DNA of 64,000 nucleotides from the NCBI RefSeq assembly GCF_900114635.1, contig NZ_FOTQ01000007.1, positions 170,498 through 234,497 of the forward strand, read 5' to 3'. Below the pieces are notes generated by a model. The model did no database searches. It was not told the origin of the DNA and was given only the letters and a program-made list of their open reading frames with translations. The stretch comes from Shimia aestuarii. Lineage in GTDB: Bacteria; Pseudomonadota; Alphaproteobacteria; Rhodobacterales; Rhodobacteraceae. The position numbers were made by a program, and so were the translations under genes. Below, piece after piece: positions 9,901 to 18,768 of the stretch (positions are counted from its first letter, which is position 1; each line of letters starts with the position of its first letter).

Positions 9901-10225
9901 AATCGCCCGCGTCGTGCATGCGCGCGCCACCAATCCCGACTGGCTCGCCGGCATGATGCGCCACGGTTTCCGGGGAGGTGCGGAAATGGCCGCCACCCTC
10001 GATCACATGGCCGCCTTTGCCCATCTCGCCGGGGCGGTGCCCCCCCAACTGTTTGATGCCTATCACGACGCAACCCTTGGCAGTGACGAAATCATCGCTT
10101 TTCTTGAACGCGAGAACCCCAAGGCGTTGGCCGCCATGCGGGACCGCTTTGCCGCCTTGCACGAAGCCGGGTTGTGGCAAACCCGCCGCAACTCGATCCT
10201 AGCCGATATGGAGCGCCTGTCATGA
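6938..10225 (+). CDS. cobN: Cobaltochelatase subunit CobN
   Basis: CobN is the large corrin-binding subunit of the ATP-dependent aerobic cobaltochelatase that inserts Co2+ into hydrogenobyrinic acid a,c-diamide together with CobS and CobT. This 1095-residue protein has the CobN/BchH core, with HVGAHGTLEWLPGKSVALSR (about residues 528-547) and LWGSATMRTAGEEFAMAL further on. It is somewhat shorter than the roughly 1270-residue classical CobN. It follows cobW by 5 bases and overlaps cobG by ATGA. The partner genes cobS and cobT are not in this window. Confidence 0.96.
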   Translation: MHVVFRESHGLDETETPIDLGQSPADLVVLSFSDSDLGAFAAGWHRAGGDLPSLRLANLAALKHPLSVDTYIEQTLHGAKAILIRLIGGISYWPYGIQQVQALAQEKGIALAVLPADGRPDERLDEVSTLPTSTLHRLTHLCDTGGAIAAQAALAQLALAAGLYARPVPGSKNLPDVGAWTPDSGLCKAEDIRDPSKPLIALTFYRAYVSAADTAPIEAMFAEFRSRGFDVIGLFAPSLKQPQAAAWLAEQLRTLTAAAIVNATAFSGKGDDGTSPLDATDAPVFQVALSTSRRKAWAEAERGLSPADLAMHVVLPEVDGRLFAGVTSFKEPGKKDAALEYSRFGHRAENERISALADKVQGWVALGQKPNADKQLAVVLSTYPGKDWNMAHAVGLDPLASVEAMLEDLASEGYNTASSPRPVRDSLQSETLCWPLEDYKAALATLPETLQGTLTETWGAPEADPIFRDGAFHFVATTRGNVLVALQPERGQDALRDDEYHDLSRTPRHSYVAFYLWLRRVQNTDALIHVGAHGTLEWLPGKSVALSRECWPDALIGGTPVIYPFIVNDPGEAAQAKRRIGALTLGHVPPPLKTSATPQRFARLESLLDEFSNADGLDPKRRDRLQQNISDEAHALGLQEELGLGDATSLAEAITRIDTFVCDIKESQFGDGLHIFGRAPKASGCFDATPSAASEKQGFLRALNGLRIEAGPSGSPYRGRHDVLPTGRNLYTTDPRSVPTRAAYAQGVKLAEELVRKHLQDEGDYPKNLIVDLWGSATMRTAGEEFAMALHLLGAKPVWDEGSERVSGVELLPIAMLERPRIDVTLRVSGLFRDVFPTLSALYGQAIRALSERDEAADWNPFAGRVTAPRVYGPAPGSYGLGMGHDLEDYSEEGRRAAGEAWLNASSWALDTGAETQDRDGIAERVAQADSFVHLQDLPETDLLLASDYAAHEAGFAAAQKITGGKAALYHVDNTNPNAPRARGLTEEIARVVHARATNPDWLAGMMRHGFRGGAEMAATLDHMAAFAHLAGAVPPQLFDAYHDATLGSDEIIAFLERENPKALAAMRDRFAALHEAGLWQTRRNSILADMERLS

Positions 10226-11355
10226 TCCGCCCCGAGGCCAAAGGCTGGTGCCCCGGCGCCTATCGTCCGATGATGTCGGGTGACGGGCTTGTGGTGCGGG
10301 TGCGCCCCACCCTCGCGCGCCTGACGCATGATCAGGTATTGGGGCTTTGCGATGCGGCACAAAGCTTTGGCTCCGGCCTGATCGACCTGACCAGCCGGGC
10401 CAACCTGCAAATCCGGGGCGTGTCCGAGGACAATCACGAACCGCTTCTGGCACGTCTGCACGCGCTCGATCTTCTGCCCGATGACCCGGCATTGGAAGGA
10501 CGCCGCAATATCCTCGTGGACCCGTTCTGGCAGGAGGGCGACGACACACACCGCCTTACAACCGAGCTGACCGCGCGACTGGGCGAATTGCCCGCAATGC
10601 CCGCCAAGGTCGGCTATGCTATCGACCTCGCGCCCAATCCGATGTTCACCGCCAACTCGGCCGATTTTCGGCTCGAACGGAACTCGAACGGCGACATCCT
10701 CCTGCGCCCCGACGGTATGTCACGCGGGCGACTGGTTACGCCGGACACGGCCATCGACGCCCTGATCGACATGGCCCACTGGTTCGTGAAAACTGGCGGC
10801 CCGGCGCATCGACGGATGGGCAACCACGTTTCCTTCACCCAGCCCCCGGCGGACTGGCAAGCCGCACTTCCAGCAGCCCCCGCGAAACCGGTGGCTCCGG
10901 GACAGACCGGGGCCGACGCCCTTTACGGGGCTGCCTTCGGCCAACTGGCCGCCTCCCCTCTTGCCGCTCTGCTCAACGCGACACGGGCCACGGCCATGCG
11001 CGTGACCCCATGGCGGCTCTTCCTTCTGGAAGACACCGAAATGGCGCTCACCACCGATTTCATCACCGATGAAAACGCCCACCTGTTGAAGATCGACGCC
11101 TGCCCCGGCGCGCCGCTTTGCACCGCGTCCAGCGTCGACACCCGCACGCTTGCCCGCAAACTTGCCCCACTGGCCCGGCGCCCTCTGCATATCAGCGGTT
11201 GCGCCAAGGGCTGCGCCCGCCCGCGCGCCTGTGCCACAACCCTTGTCGGCGAAAACGGCGCTTTCAACCTTGTCCGCAATGGCCGCCCGTGGGATGAGCC
11301 CAGCGAAACCGGCCTTGCGCCCGAAACCCTTGCCCAGCGCATCGGAGAGTTTTGA
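10222..11355 (+). CDS. cobG: Precorrin-3B synthase
   Basis: CobG is the oxygen-dependent monooxygenase that converts precorrin-3A to precorrin-3B and marks the aerobic route. The 377-residue protein belongs to the nitrite/sulfite reductase family. The cluster-binding cysteines are visible as C294-x5-C300 and C327-x3-C331 (CPGAPLC and CAKGC). The N-terminal ferredoxin-reductase-like half contains LIDLTSRANLQIRGV. I start at the ATG at 10222, overlapping the cobN stop; the frame is open upstream but inside cobN. The stop overlaps the cobH start by one base. Confidence 0.94.
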   Translation: MIRPEAKGWCPGAYRPMMSGDGLVVRVRPTLARLTHDQVLGLCDAAQSFGSGLIDLTSRANLQIRGVSEDNHEPLLARLHALDLLPDDPALEGRRNILVDPFWQEGDDTHRLTTELTARLGELPAMPAKVGYAIDLAPNPMFTANSADFRLERNSNGDILLRPDGMSRGRLVTPDTAIDALIDMAHWFVKTGGPAHRRMGNHVSFTQPPADWQAALPAAPAKPVAPGQTGADALYGAAFGQLAASPLAALLNATRATAMRVTPWRLFLLEDTEMALTTDFITDENAHLLKIDACPGAPLCTASSVDTRTLARKLAPLARRPLHISGCAKGCARPRACATTLVGENGAFNLVRNGRPWDEPSETGLAPETLAQRIGEF

Positions 11356-11984
11356 TGCCATATGAATACGAAAAGAACGGCCAGGCCATCTATGATGAGA
11401 GCTTTGCCACCATCCGCCGCGAGGCCGACCTCGCCGGTTTCGACGCGGACGAAGAACAGGTCGTTGTTCGCATGATCCATGCCGCCGGAATGGTCGGCCT
11501 AGAGAAACACGTCCGCTTTACCCCCGGCATGGTCGCCGCCGCCAGAAAGGCCATGGAAGACGGCGCCCCGATCTTCTGTGACGCGCGCATGGTCTCCGAG
11601 GGTGTCACCCGCCCGCGCCTGCCCGCCGACAACGAGGTGATCTGCACTTTGCACGCCGACGGCATCCACGCGCTGGCCGCTGAAATGGGCAACACACGCT
11701 CTGCCGCTGCCCTCGAACACTGGCGTGACCGGCTGGGTGGTGCCATCGTCGCCATCGGCAACGCGCCCACAGCGCTCTTTCACCTGCTGAACATGCTGGA
11801 AGACCCGACCTGCCCGCGCCCGGCCGCGATCATCGGATGCCCGGTAGGTTTTGTCGGCGCACGCGAGAGCAAGGACGCACTCTGGGCCGATCAGCCAGTG
11901 CCCTGCATGATCGTCGATGGGCGTCTCGGCGGCTCTGCCATGACCGTCGCCGCCATCAACGCCATCGCCAGCCGTAAGGAATGA
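11355..11984 (+). CDS. cobH: Precorrin-8X methylmutase
   Basis: CobH moves the C11 methyl group to C12, giving hydrogenobyrinic acid. The 209-residue protein has the family signatures RMIHAAGMVGLEKHVRF (with the active-site histidine), GNAPTALFHLL and GCPVGFVGARESKDAL. The start ATG at 11355 shares its first base with the cobG stop codon. The stop overlaps cobI by ATGA, so it lies within a tightly coupled set of cob genes. Confidence 0.96.
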   Translation: MPYEYEKNGQAIYDESFATIRREADLAGFDADEEQVVVRMIHAAGMVGLEKHVRFTPGMVAAARKAMEDGAPIFCDARMVSEGVTRPRLPADNEVICTLHADGIHALAAEMGNTRSAAALEHWRDRLGGAIVAIGNAPTALFHLLNMLEDPTCPRPAAIIGCPVGFVGARESKDALWADQPVPCMIVDGRLGGSAMTVAAINAIASRKE

Positions 11985-12712
11985 ACATGGGCACGATCTA
12001 TGGGCTGGGGCTTGGCCCCGGCGATCCCGACCTGATGAGCGTGCGCGCGCACCGCCTCCTGACCAATGCCAAGCACGTTGCTTTTTTCCGCAAAAAGGGC
12101 CGCAAGGGACAGGCGCGCCAGATTGTCGAAGGCCTCTTGCCGGAAAACGCCATCGAATTCCCGATGGAATACCCCGTGACCACCGAGATCTCGGTGCATG
12201 ATCCGCGCTATAATGAACTTTTGTCCGCATTTTACGCCGAGGTCACGCAGCACCTGATCGAACTGGCAAACGCGGGCGAAGACGTTGTGGTGCTCTGCGA
12301 AGGGGATCCGTTCTTCTATGGCTCCTTCATGCATCTCTATGCGCGCCTGCGCGACGTGGTCCCGGTGGACGTGGTGCCCGCCATCACCGGTATGTCCGGC
12401 GCGTGGACAGCAACCGAAACCCCGATCACCTGGGGCGATGATGTGCTGACCGTGCTGATGGGCACGCTCGAACAGGACAAGCTGACCGATTACATCCGTC
12501 GCACCGACGCGCTGGTGATCATGAAGATCGGCTCGAACTACGACAAGGTTGTCACCGCGCTCAAGGATGGCGGCAAATTCGACGACGCGTGGCTTGTGCA
12601 GTTTGCGACTATGGGCAGCAAACAGACCGTGACCAAACTTTCTGAAATGACCGACCACGGCACGCCGTATTTTTCTATCGTCATCGTGCATGGACAAGGA
12701 CGACGCCCATGA
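11981..12712 (+). CDS. cobI: Precorrin-2 C20-methyltransferase
   Basis: CobI methylates C20 of precorrin-2 with S-adenosylmethionine. The 243-residue protein has the tetrapyrrole methylase N-terminus IYGLGLGPGDPDLMSVRA, the CEGDPFFYGSFMHL block and the PAITGMSGAW segment typical of this family. It overlaps cobH upstream and cobJ downstream by ATGA. Length and motifs are normal. Confidence 0.96.
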   Translation: MNMGTIYGLGLGPGDPDLMSVRAHRLLTNAKHVAFFRKKGRKGQARQIVEGLLPENAIEFPMEYPVTTEISVHDPRYNELLSAFYAEVTQHLIELANAGEDVVVLCEGDPFFYGSFMHLYARLRDVVPVDVVPAITGMSGAWTATETPITWGDDVLTVLMGTLEQDKLTDYIRRTDALVIMKIGSNYDKVVTALKDGGKFDDAWLVQFATMGSKQTVTKLSEMTDHGTPYFSIVIVHGQGRRP

Positions 12713-13464
12713 CCGGCTCGCTGGTTATCGCGGGACTCGGCCCCGGCAACGACGCCCTGATCACGCCCGAAGTGCAGGCCGCGCTGGACCGGGCCACTGA
12801 TATCGTTGGCTATATTCCATATGTGGAACGCGTCGCCGAACGCCCCGGCCTGACGCTACACCCATCGGACAACCGCGTCGAAATCGACCGCTCGTGCCAT
12901 GCGCTTGAAATGGCCTCGGAGGGCAAACATGTCGTGGTAGTCTCATCCGGCGACCCCGGCGTCTTTGCCATGGCCGCAGCCGTGTTTGAAGCGGTCGAGA
13001 ACGGTGAACCCGACTGGCGCGACCTCGACATTCAGGTCCTGCCCGGCATCACCGCCATGCTGGCCGCTTCCGCGGCCTGCGGAGCACCGCTCGGGCATGA
13101 TTTCTGCGCCATCAACCTCAGCGACAATCTCAAACCATGGTCCCTGATCGAAAAGCGCCTGCGCCTTGCCGCCGAGGCAGATTTTGCCATGGCCTTCTAC
13201 AACCCCCGCTCCAAATCCCGCCCGGAAGGCTTTGAGAAGGCGTTGAAAACGCTTCAAGATGCCTGCGGCGACGCCCGTCCGATCATCTTTGCACGCAATG
13301 TTTCGCGCCCGGATCAACGGATAAACGTCGTCCCCCTGACCAAAGCCACACCGGACATGGCAGACATGCGTACCGTTGTCCTGCTTGGCTCGTCCCGCAC
13401 CCGGATTATCGAGCGCAACGGCGCGCCTTTCGTCTACACGCCGCGCTCGGTTGAAGGCGAATGA
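12709..13464 (+). CDS. cobJ: Precorrin-3B C17-methyltransferase
   Basis: CobJ methylates C17 and drives ring contraction of precorrin-3B. The 251-residue protein begins with the methylase motif VIAGLGPGNDALITPE and contains YIPYVERV, VSSGDPGVFAMAAAV and the AFYNPRSKSRP segment diagnostic for CobJ/CbiH. It is the last gene of the first plus-strand block. The next gene, cobK, faces it head-on with 50 bases between their stops. Confidence 0.96.
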   Translation: MTGSLVIAGLGPGNDALITPEVQAALDRATDIVGYIPYVERVAERPGLTLHPSDNRVEIDRSCHALEMASEGKHVVVVSSGDPGVFAMAAAVFEAVENGEPDWRDLDIQVLPGITAMLAASAACGAPLGHDFCAINLSDNLKPWSLIEKRLRLAAEADFAMAFYNPRSKSRPEGFEKALKTLQDACGDARPIIFARNVSRPDQRINVVPLTKATPDMADMRTVVLLGSSRTRIIERNGAPFVYTPRSVEGE

Positions 13465-13514
13465 TCTGTGAAGGCCCATTGTCGCCCAAAACGGGAGGGG
13501 ACGGGGCGTCCGTG

Positions 13515-14252
13515 TCAGGTCGACTGAACCCGTTCCAATACCTCTTCAACCACCGCCAGCTCCAGCCGCGGCGGCAACTTCGGTCGATCGATCATGATCA
13601 CAGGCAGCCTCAGGTCTCGCGCAGCCTGCAACTTGGCCTCTGCCCCAACACCTCCGGCATTTTTGCACACAACCACATCCACACGGTGTTCCCGGAACAA
13701 TACCGTATCCCCGGCCACATCAAACGGCCCTCGCGCAACTACAACCGTGTGATGCGGCAAGGCGATCTCGTCCTCGGGGGTATCGACCAGCCGGAGAACA
13801 TAGTGATGCTGCGGTTGTGCGGCAAAGGCGGGCAGGTTCAGTTTGCCCAAGGCCAACATCACGCGCCGCGCCCCACCGCCCAAAGCCGCCACTGCCCCTG
13901 CTACATCCCTGACACGGGTCCAGTCATCCCCCTTCTGCGCAGACCACGCAGGCCGGGTCAGGGCGACAAGGTCCACCCCCGCTTCCCGACAGGCATGATA
14001 GGCATTCCAACTCATCTGCGCGGCAAAAGGGTGCGTGGCGTCAATGACATGCGTGATGTTATGCTCGTGCAGATAGCGGACCAACCCGTCCACCCCACCA
14101 AATCCGCCCACCCGTTGCGGGATCGGCTGGATCCTGGGTGCGGCAACCCGGCCCGCATAGGAAAACACGGCATTCATGCCGCGTTCCGCCACAGCGCGGG
14201 CAAGCATGCTGGCCTCGGTTGTGCCGCCGAGAATAAGGAGTTTGCAAGACAT
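13515..14252 (-). CDS. cobK: Precorrin-6A reductase
   Basis: CobK reduces precorrin-6A to precorrin-6B with NADPH. The 245-residue protein starts [15 protein letters not shown], has the ATHPFAAQMSWNAY motif and ends in a normal CobK C-terminus (CKNAGGVGAEAKLQAAR). The start at 14252 matches family starts; the frame stays open upstream but only within cobL. This is the only inverted gene in the plus-strand cob block. Its ATG and the ATG of cobL overlap in the palindrome CATG, so each promoter must lie inside the other gene. Confidence 0.95.
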   Translation of the reverse strand: MSCKLLILGGTTEASMLARAVAERGMNAVFSYAGRVAAPRIQPIPQRVGGFGGVDGLVRYLHEHNITHVIDATHPFAAQMSWNAYHACREAGVDLVALTRPAWSAQKGDDWTRVRDVAGAVAALGGGARRVMLALGKLNLPAFAAQPQHHYVLRLVDTPEDEIALPHHTVVVARGPFDVAGDTVLFREHRVDVVVCKNAGGVGAEAKLQAARDLRLPVIMIDRPKLPPRLELAVVEEVLERVQST

Positions 14253-15450
14253 GGTTGACGCTCCGTGGCTGACCATCGTGGGCTTGGGCGAAGATGGACC
14301 GGATGGCCTCGCCCCCGCAAGTCGCAAAGCGCTGGATGAAGCGCAAGTGGTGATGGGCGCCGCACGCCACCTGTCCTTGCTGCCCGAACTCGACGCGGAC
14401 ACCATCGCCTGGCCTGTCCCCTTCAGCGACGGCATCCCGGTTCTGCTGTCGCACAGAGGGACGCCAACCGTGGTGCTCGCCTCGGGCGATCCGTTCTGGC
14501 ACGGTGCGGGCGCAACGCTCGCCCGCCAGCTCACACCGGGCGAGTACATCACCCTGCCCGCGCCCTCGACCATGTCGCTGGCAGCCGCTGCCCTTGGCTG
14601 GCCTCTGGAACAGACCCCAACCATGGGGCTGCACGCTGCCCCCTTCGCCCGCCTGCGCCCCCACCTGCATCACGGCCAGCGCGCGCTTGTCACCCTGCGG
14701 GACGGACCTTCTGTGGCGGATTTCGCCGCTTGGCTCGTGCAACAAGGCTTTGGCCCAACCACCCTTCACGTGCTCGAAGCCCTCGGCGGCCCCCGCCAGC
14801 GTATTCGCTCCAGCCCCGCCCAGTCCTTTGACCTCTCCGACATCCGACATCCGGTCAGCGTCGGCCTCGACATTGCGGGCGATGGACCGGCACTCCCCCT
14901 TGCCACGGGACGTCCCGATGACCTTTTTGACCATGACGGCCAAATCACCAAGCGCCCCGTACGCGCCCTGACCCTCTCAACGCTTGCCCCAAAACCGGGC
15001 GAACATCTCTGGGACATCGGCGGCGGCTCGGGTTCGATCTCCATAGAATGGCTCTGGGCGCACCCAACCACCCAAGCCACCACAATCGAAAGCAATCCAA
15101 CCCGCGCAGAGCGCATCCGCGCCAACGCTGCCGATCTCGGTGCAGACCGTCTAAGCGTTGTCACCGGCACCGCCCCCGAGGCGCTGTCGGATCTGCCTGA
15201 CCCGGATGCCATCTTCATCGGCGGCGGTCTCAGCGATGAGATGCTGCAAACCGTCTGGGCGGCCATGCCGGACGGCGCGCGCCTTGTCGCCAATGCCGTC
15301 ACCCTCGAAGCCGAAGCCCTGCTCTCCCTCTGGCACACCGACAAGGGCGGCGATCTGATGCGCATCGAACTGGCCCATGCCCACCCCCTCGGACGCAAGC
15401 GCGGCTGGAAATCCGCCTATCCCATCGTGCAATGGAGCGTTGAAAAATGA
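14251..15450 (+). CDS. cobL: Precorrin-6B C5,15-methyltransferase (decarboxylating)
   Basis: CobL is a fusion of CbiE (N-terminal, about residues 1-200) and CbiT (C-terminal, about 215-399). It methylates C5 and C15 and removes the acetate carboxyl. The N-terminal part shows [14 protein letters not shown] and [13 protein letters not shown]; the C-terminal methyltransferase has the SAM loop DIGGGSGS from about residue 255. The start at 14251 fits the family, although the frame is open for 25 codons upstream inside cobK. Its stop overlaps cobE by ATGA. Confidence 0.95.
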   Translation: MVDAPWLTIVGLGEDGPDGLAPASRKALDEAQVVMGAARHLSLLPELDADTIAWPVPFSDGIPVLLSHRGTPTVVLASGDPFWHGAGATLARQLTPGEYITLPAPSTMSLAAAALGWPLEQTPTMGLHAAPFARLRPHLHHGQRALVTLRDGPSVADFAAWLVQQGFGPTTLHVLEALGGPRQRIRSSPAQSFDLSDIRHPVSVGLDIAGDGPALPLATGRPDDLFDHDGQITKRPVRALTLSTLAPKPGEHLWDIGGGSGSISIEWLWAHPTTQATTIESNPTRAERIRANAADLGADRLSVVTGTAPEALSDLPDPDAIFIGGGLSDEMLQTVWAAMPDGARLVANAVTLEAEALLSLWHTDKGGDLMRIELAHAHPLGRKRGWKSAYPIVQWSVEK

Positions 15451-15812
15451 TCGTCGCCGGGTTTGGATTTCGCGGCATCGCGACCACGCAAAGCCTGCGG
15501 GACGCTCTCGCGCAAACGGGGGCGCATGTCCCCACCCTGCTTGCAGCGCCCGCGGACAAAGCGTATGCCCCCAGCATCCAACAGTTAGCCCAGGAGCTTG
15601 GCCTCTCCGTGTTCCCCGTTCCCGCCCCCTTGCTGCAGTCGGCACAGACGCTGACCCAGTCGCCCAAGGCGCAAGAGCATCGCGCCACGGGCAGCGTGGC
15701 CGAAGCCTGCGCCCTTGCCGCAGCGGGTGCACACGCGGCCCTGCTGGCACCCCGCCAGATTTCAACCGACCGGCGCGCCACATGCGCCCTTGCCCAAGGA
15801 TCGCCCGCATGA
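15447..15812 (+). CDS. cobE: CobE/CbiG C-terminal-like cobalamin biosynthesis protein
   Basis: The 121-residue protein matches the small CobE/GbiG family found in aerobic cobalamin clusters. It begins [20 protein letters not shown] and contains [15 protein letters not shown], the family's GSVAEA signature. Its biochemical role is not settled; the related CbiG acts in ring opening in the anaerobic route. Both ends overlap the neighbours cobL and cobM by ATGA, so it is almost certainly co-translated with them. Confidence 0.88.
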   Translation: MIVAGFGFRGIATTQSLRDALAQTGAHVPTLLAAPADKAYAPSIQQLAQELGLSVFPVPAPLLQSAQTLTQSPKAQEHRATGSVAEACALAAAGAHAALLAPRQISTDRRATCALAQGSPA

Positions 15813-16603
15813 CCGTGCATTTCATAGGCGCCGGACCGGGCGCTGCCGACCTGATCACACTCAGGGGACGCGACCTGATCGCCGCCTGTCCAGTCTGCCT
15901 CTATGCGGGCTCCCTGGTGCCGGACGAAATCCTGGCTCACTGCCCGGACAGCGCCACGATTATCAACACCGCCCCGCTCGATCTCGACGCAATTGTGGCC
16001 CATTGCAAAGCCGCCCATGCCAAGGGGCAGGACGTCGCCCGCCTGCATTCCGGCGACCTTTCGGTCTGGTCTGCAATGGGCGAACAGATCCGTCGCCTGC
16101 GCGCCGAAGGCATCCCGGTTTCCGTCACCCCCGGCGTGCCCAGCTTTGCCGCCGCCGCCGCTGCGCTGCAAACCGAACTCACCTTGCCGGGCCTTGCCCA
16201 ATCCGTGATCCTGACCCGCACACCAGGCCGCGCCTCCTCAATGCCCGCGGGGGAAACGCTCACCAATTTCGCCGCCACCGGCGCGACGCTGGCGATACAC
16301 CTCTCGATCAGCAATCTGGACACTGTGATCGCAGATCTCACCCCGGCCTATGGCCCCGGCTGCCCCGTTGCCGTGGTCTATCGCGCAAGTTGGCCTGATC
16401 AGCAGGTGATCCGCAGCACGCTCGCTTCCCTCAAGGACGACGTCACCGAAAACATCTCCCGCACGGCGCTGATCCTTGTCGGCCCGGCACTCGCAGGTGA
16501 AGGCTTTGAAGACTCTTGCCTCTATGCCACAGAATACGACCGCCGCTATCGCCCGCAAACGGCAGACAGCCCATGGTCTAGCTGGAGCCATGGCGATGAC
16601 TAG
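15809..16603 (+). CDS. cobM: Precorrin-4 C11-methyltransferase
   Basis: CobM methylates C11 of precorrin-4. The 264-residue protein has the motifs [44 protein letters not shown] and [16 protein letters not shown], all typical of CobM/CbiF. The start at 15809 overlaps the cobE stop; the much longer open frame upstream is a shadow of cobE. After it comes a 96-base gap holding a copy of a dispersed repeat before cobB. Confidence 0.96.
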   Translation: MTVHFIGAGPGAADLITLRGRDLIAACPVCLYAGSLVPDEILAHCPDSATIINTAPLDLDAIVAHCKAAHAKGQDVARLHSGDLSVWSAMGEQIRRLRAEGIPVSVTPGVPSFAAAAAALQTELTLPGLAQSVILTRTPGRASSMPAGETLTNFAATGATLAIHLSISNLDTVIADLTPAYGPGCPVAVVYRASWPDQQVIRSTLASLKDDVTENISRTALILVGPALAGEGFEDSCLYATEYDRRYRPQTADSPWSSWSHGDD

Positions 16604-16617
16604 ACCAACTCCCAATC

Positions 16618-16666
16618 TTTCTTTTTCCCCAAATACCCCGTGGGTGTGGGAGCTGGCCCCCACCGT
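16618..16666 (+). repeat. Dispersed intergenic repeat, copy A
   Basis: The gap between cobM and cobB holds TTTCTTTTTCCCCAAATACC at 16618-16637, then a G-rich segment and a short hairpin-like GGGAGCTGGCCCCC. The same leader followed by GGGGGAG and two hairpins occurs at 41705-41766. Related copies in the opposite orientation lie near 31100 and 44341. This copy lacks the full second hairpin. Confidence 0.55.
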
Positions 16667-16699
16667 TCCCCCCAAAAAACGCCCAGAGGCAACCAACAA

Positions 16700-18010
16700 A
16701 TGACCACCGCTCCCGGTCTCCTGATCTCCGCCCCATCTTCCGGCACCGGCAAGACCACGGTCATGCTCGGCCTCTTGCGCGCGCTGGCCGAAGACGGGCT
16801 GACTGTCCAGCCCTTCAAATCCGGCCCCGATTACATCGACCCCGCCTTTCACCGCGCCGCTGCGCATCGCCCGGCCTTCAACATCGACACATGGGCCATG
16901 CGCGAAGACCTGATCGGCGGTATTTCCCAGCAATCACAAGGCGCCGACATCATCGTCGCCGAAGGCTCGATGGGCCTGTTTGACGGCGTGGCCACGCGTG
17001 GCGAAAGCGGCTTTGGCTCTTCGGCGGAAACCGCCCTGAAAATGGGCTGGCCGGTCGTGCTGGTGATTGATGTCGGCGGTCAGGCGCAATCCGCCGCCGC
17101 CACGGCGCTCGGTTTCAAATCCTACAACCCCGATCTGCCCTTTGCCGGGGTGATCCTCAACCGCTGCGCTTCACCGCGTCACGAGCGGCTGGCCCGCCTC
17201 GGCATGGATCAGGCCGGGATCAACGTGCTCGGGGTGCTGCCCCGGCGTGGCGACCTGACCCTGCCAGAGCGCCATCTCGGCCTCATTCAGGCGGTCGAGC
17301 ACCCCGATCTCGAACAGGCGATCCGGGGCTATGCCGCCTTCCTGCGAGAACATGTCGATATCGGCGCGATCAAGGCTGCGGCCAAGGCGGGGCCCGCCGC
17401 GACCGGCACACTGCCCAAGCCCCCGGCCCAACGCATCGCACTGGCCCAGGACGCGGCCTTTTCCTTCACCTATCCGCATGTCCTGACCGGATGGCGCAAC
17501 GCCGGCGCGGAAATCCTGCCCTTCTCACCGCTGGCCAATGAAGCCCCCGCACCAAACGCCGATCTCGTCTGGCTTCCCGGAGGCTATCCCGAGCTCCATG
17601 CAGGCACTCTTGCCGCAAACACGACCTATCTCGATGGCCTGCGCGCTCACGCTCAGACAAAACCCGTGCATGGCGAGTGCGGCGGCTATATGGCGCTGGG
17701 AAAAGCGCTTATCGACAAGGACGGCACCCGGCATCAGATGGCCGGGTTGCTCGGCCTTGTGACTTCTTATGAAAAGCGCAAATTCCACCTTGGCTATCGA
17801 CAGGCCACGCTTCTGGCGCCCATGCCCGGCTTTGCCGGTGGCGCCCGGCTCAGAGGTCACGAATTCCACTATTCCACCATCCTGGAAGAACCCGACGCGC
17901 CTTTGGCGCAGGTGGGCGATGCTGACGGAAACCCGGTTCCGGAAACCGGCTCCGTGCGCGGCCACACCACCGGCACCTTCTTTCACCTGATTGCAGAGGC
18001 AAGCGCATGA
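16700..18010 (+). CDS. cobB: Hydrogenobyrinic acid a,c-diamide synthase
   Basis: CobB amidates the a and c carboxylates of hydrogenobyrinic acid, using glutamine and ATP. The 436-residue protein has the P-loop SAPSSGTGKTTVMLGLLRAL at the N-terminus, QPFKSGPDYIDPAFH just after, and a C-terminal glutamine amidotransferase domain with the nucleophile in HGECGGYMALG. The start at 16700 has AGAGG upstream; the longer open frame begins in the intergenic repeat. Its stop overlaps cobA by ATGA. Confidence 0.96.
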   Translation: MTTAPGLLISAPSSGTGKTTVMLGLLRALAEDGLTVQPFKSGPDYIDPAFHRAAAHRPAFNIDTWAMREDLIGGISQQSQGADIIVAEGSMGLFDGVATRGESGFGSSAETALKMGWPVVLVIDVGGQAQSAAATALGFKSYNPDLPFAGVILNRCASPRHERLARLGMDQAGINVLGVLPRRGDLTLPERHLGLIQAVEHPDLEQAIRGYAAFLREHVDIGAIKAAAKAGPAATGTLPKPPAQRIALAQDAAFSFTYPHVLTGWRNAGAEILPFSPLANEAPAPNADLVWLPGGYPELHAGTLAANTTYLDGLRAHAQTKPVHGECGGYMALGKALIDKDGTRHQMAGLLGLVTSYEKRKFHLGYRQATLLAPMPGFAGGARLRGHEFHYSTILEEPDAPLAQVGDADGNPVPETGSVRGHTTGTFFHLIAEASA

Positions 18011-18729
18011 GCGGATTTGTCAGTTTCGTCGGCTCCGGCCCCGGCGACCCGGAACTTTTGACACTCAAGGCCGTTGACCGTTTGAAAAAGGCCGACGCCA
18101 TCCTGTTTGACGACCTTTCTTCGGGGCCGATCCTCGAATACGCGTCCCCCGAAGCCGATCTTGTTGGGGTCGGAAAACGCGCCGGTCGCCCCTCGCCAAA
18201 GCAGGACCATGTCAGCCAGCTTCTCGTCGACTATGCCAAGGCGGGTGGCCATGTCGTACGCCTGAAATCCGGGGACAGTGGCATCTTTGGCCGACTCGAA
18301 GAAGAAATCGACGCCCTGCGCGCCGCCGGAATCAACTTTGAAATCATTCCCGGCGTCACCTCGGCCTGCGCTGCCGCCGCAGCGGCTCAAATCCCGCTCA
18401 CCCGCCGCCTTGTTGCGCGCCGGGTCCAGTTTGTCACCGGCCACGATGTCGCCGGAGCCCTGCCCGGAGACCTGCACCTGCAATCCCTCGCCGATCCCGG
18501 TGCCACCACCGTCCTGTTCATGCCCAAACGTACTTTTCCGGCTCTTGCAGAGAAGCTCTTTGCCACGGGCCTGCGCCGCGACTGCCCTGCGCTCCTTGCT
18601 GAAAATGTCAGCCATCCTGACCAGACCCTGCAGCGCAGCACGATGGAGGAACTGTCCACCCAGCTCTCGGAAACCATCTCGAACGCGCCGGGCTTGATCC
18701 TGTTCGGGGAACTGGCCGAAAGCACCTGA
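18007..18729 (+). CDS. cobA: Uroporphyrinogen-III C-methyltransferase
   Basis: CobA methylates C2 and C7 of uroporphyrinogen III, committing it to siroheme or cobalamin. The 240-residue single-domain enzyme shows VGSGPGDPELLTLKAVDRL, DALFDDL-like ILFDDLSS, RLKSGDSGIFGRLEEE and the EIIPGVTSACAAAAAA block. There is no fused CysG oxidase or HemD domain. It overlaps cobB by ATGA, and cobF follows after 39 bases. Confidence 0.95.
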   Translation: MSGFVSFVGSGPGDPELLTLKAVDRLKKADAILFDDLSSGPILEYASPEADLVGVGKRAGRPSPKQDHVSQLLVDYAKAGGHVVRLKSGDSGIFGRLEEEIDALRAAGINFEIIPGVTSACAAAAAAQIPLTRRLVARRVQFVTGHDVAGALPGDLHLQSLADPGATTVLFMPKRTFPALAEKLFATGLRRDCPALLAENVSHPDQTLQRSTMEELSTQLSETISNAPGLILFGELAEST

Positions 18730-18768
18730 CATTTAACCGTTCCGCAATACGCCCCCGGAGGCACTTCA

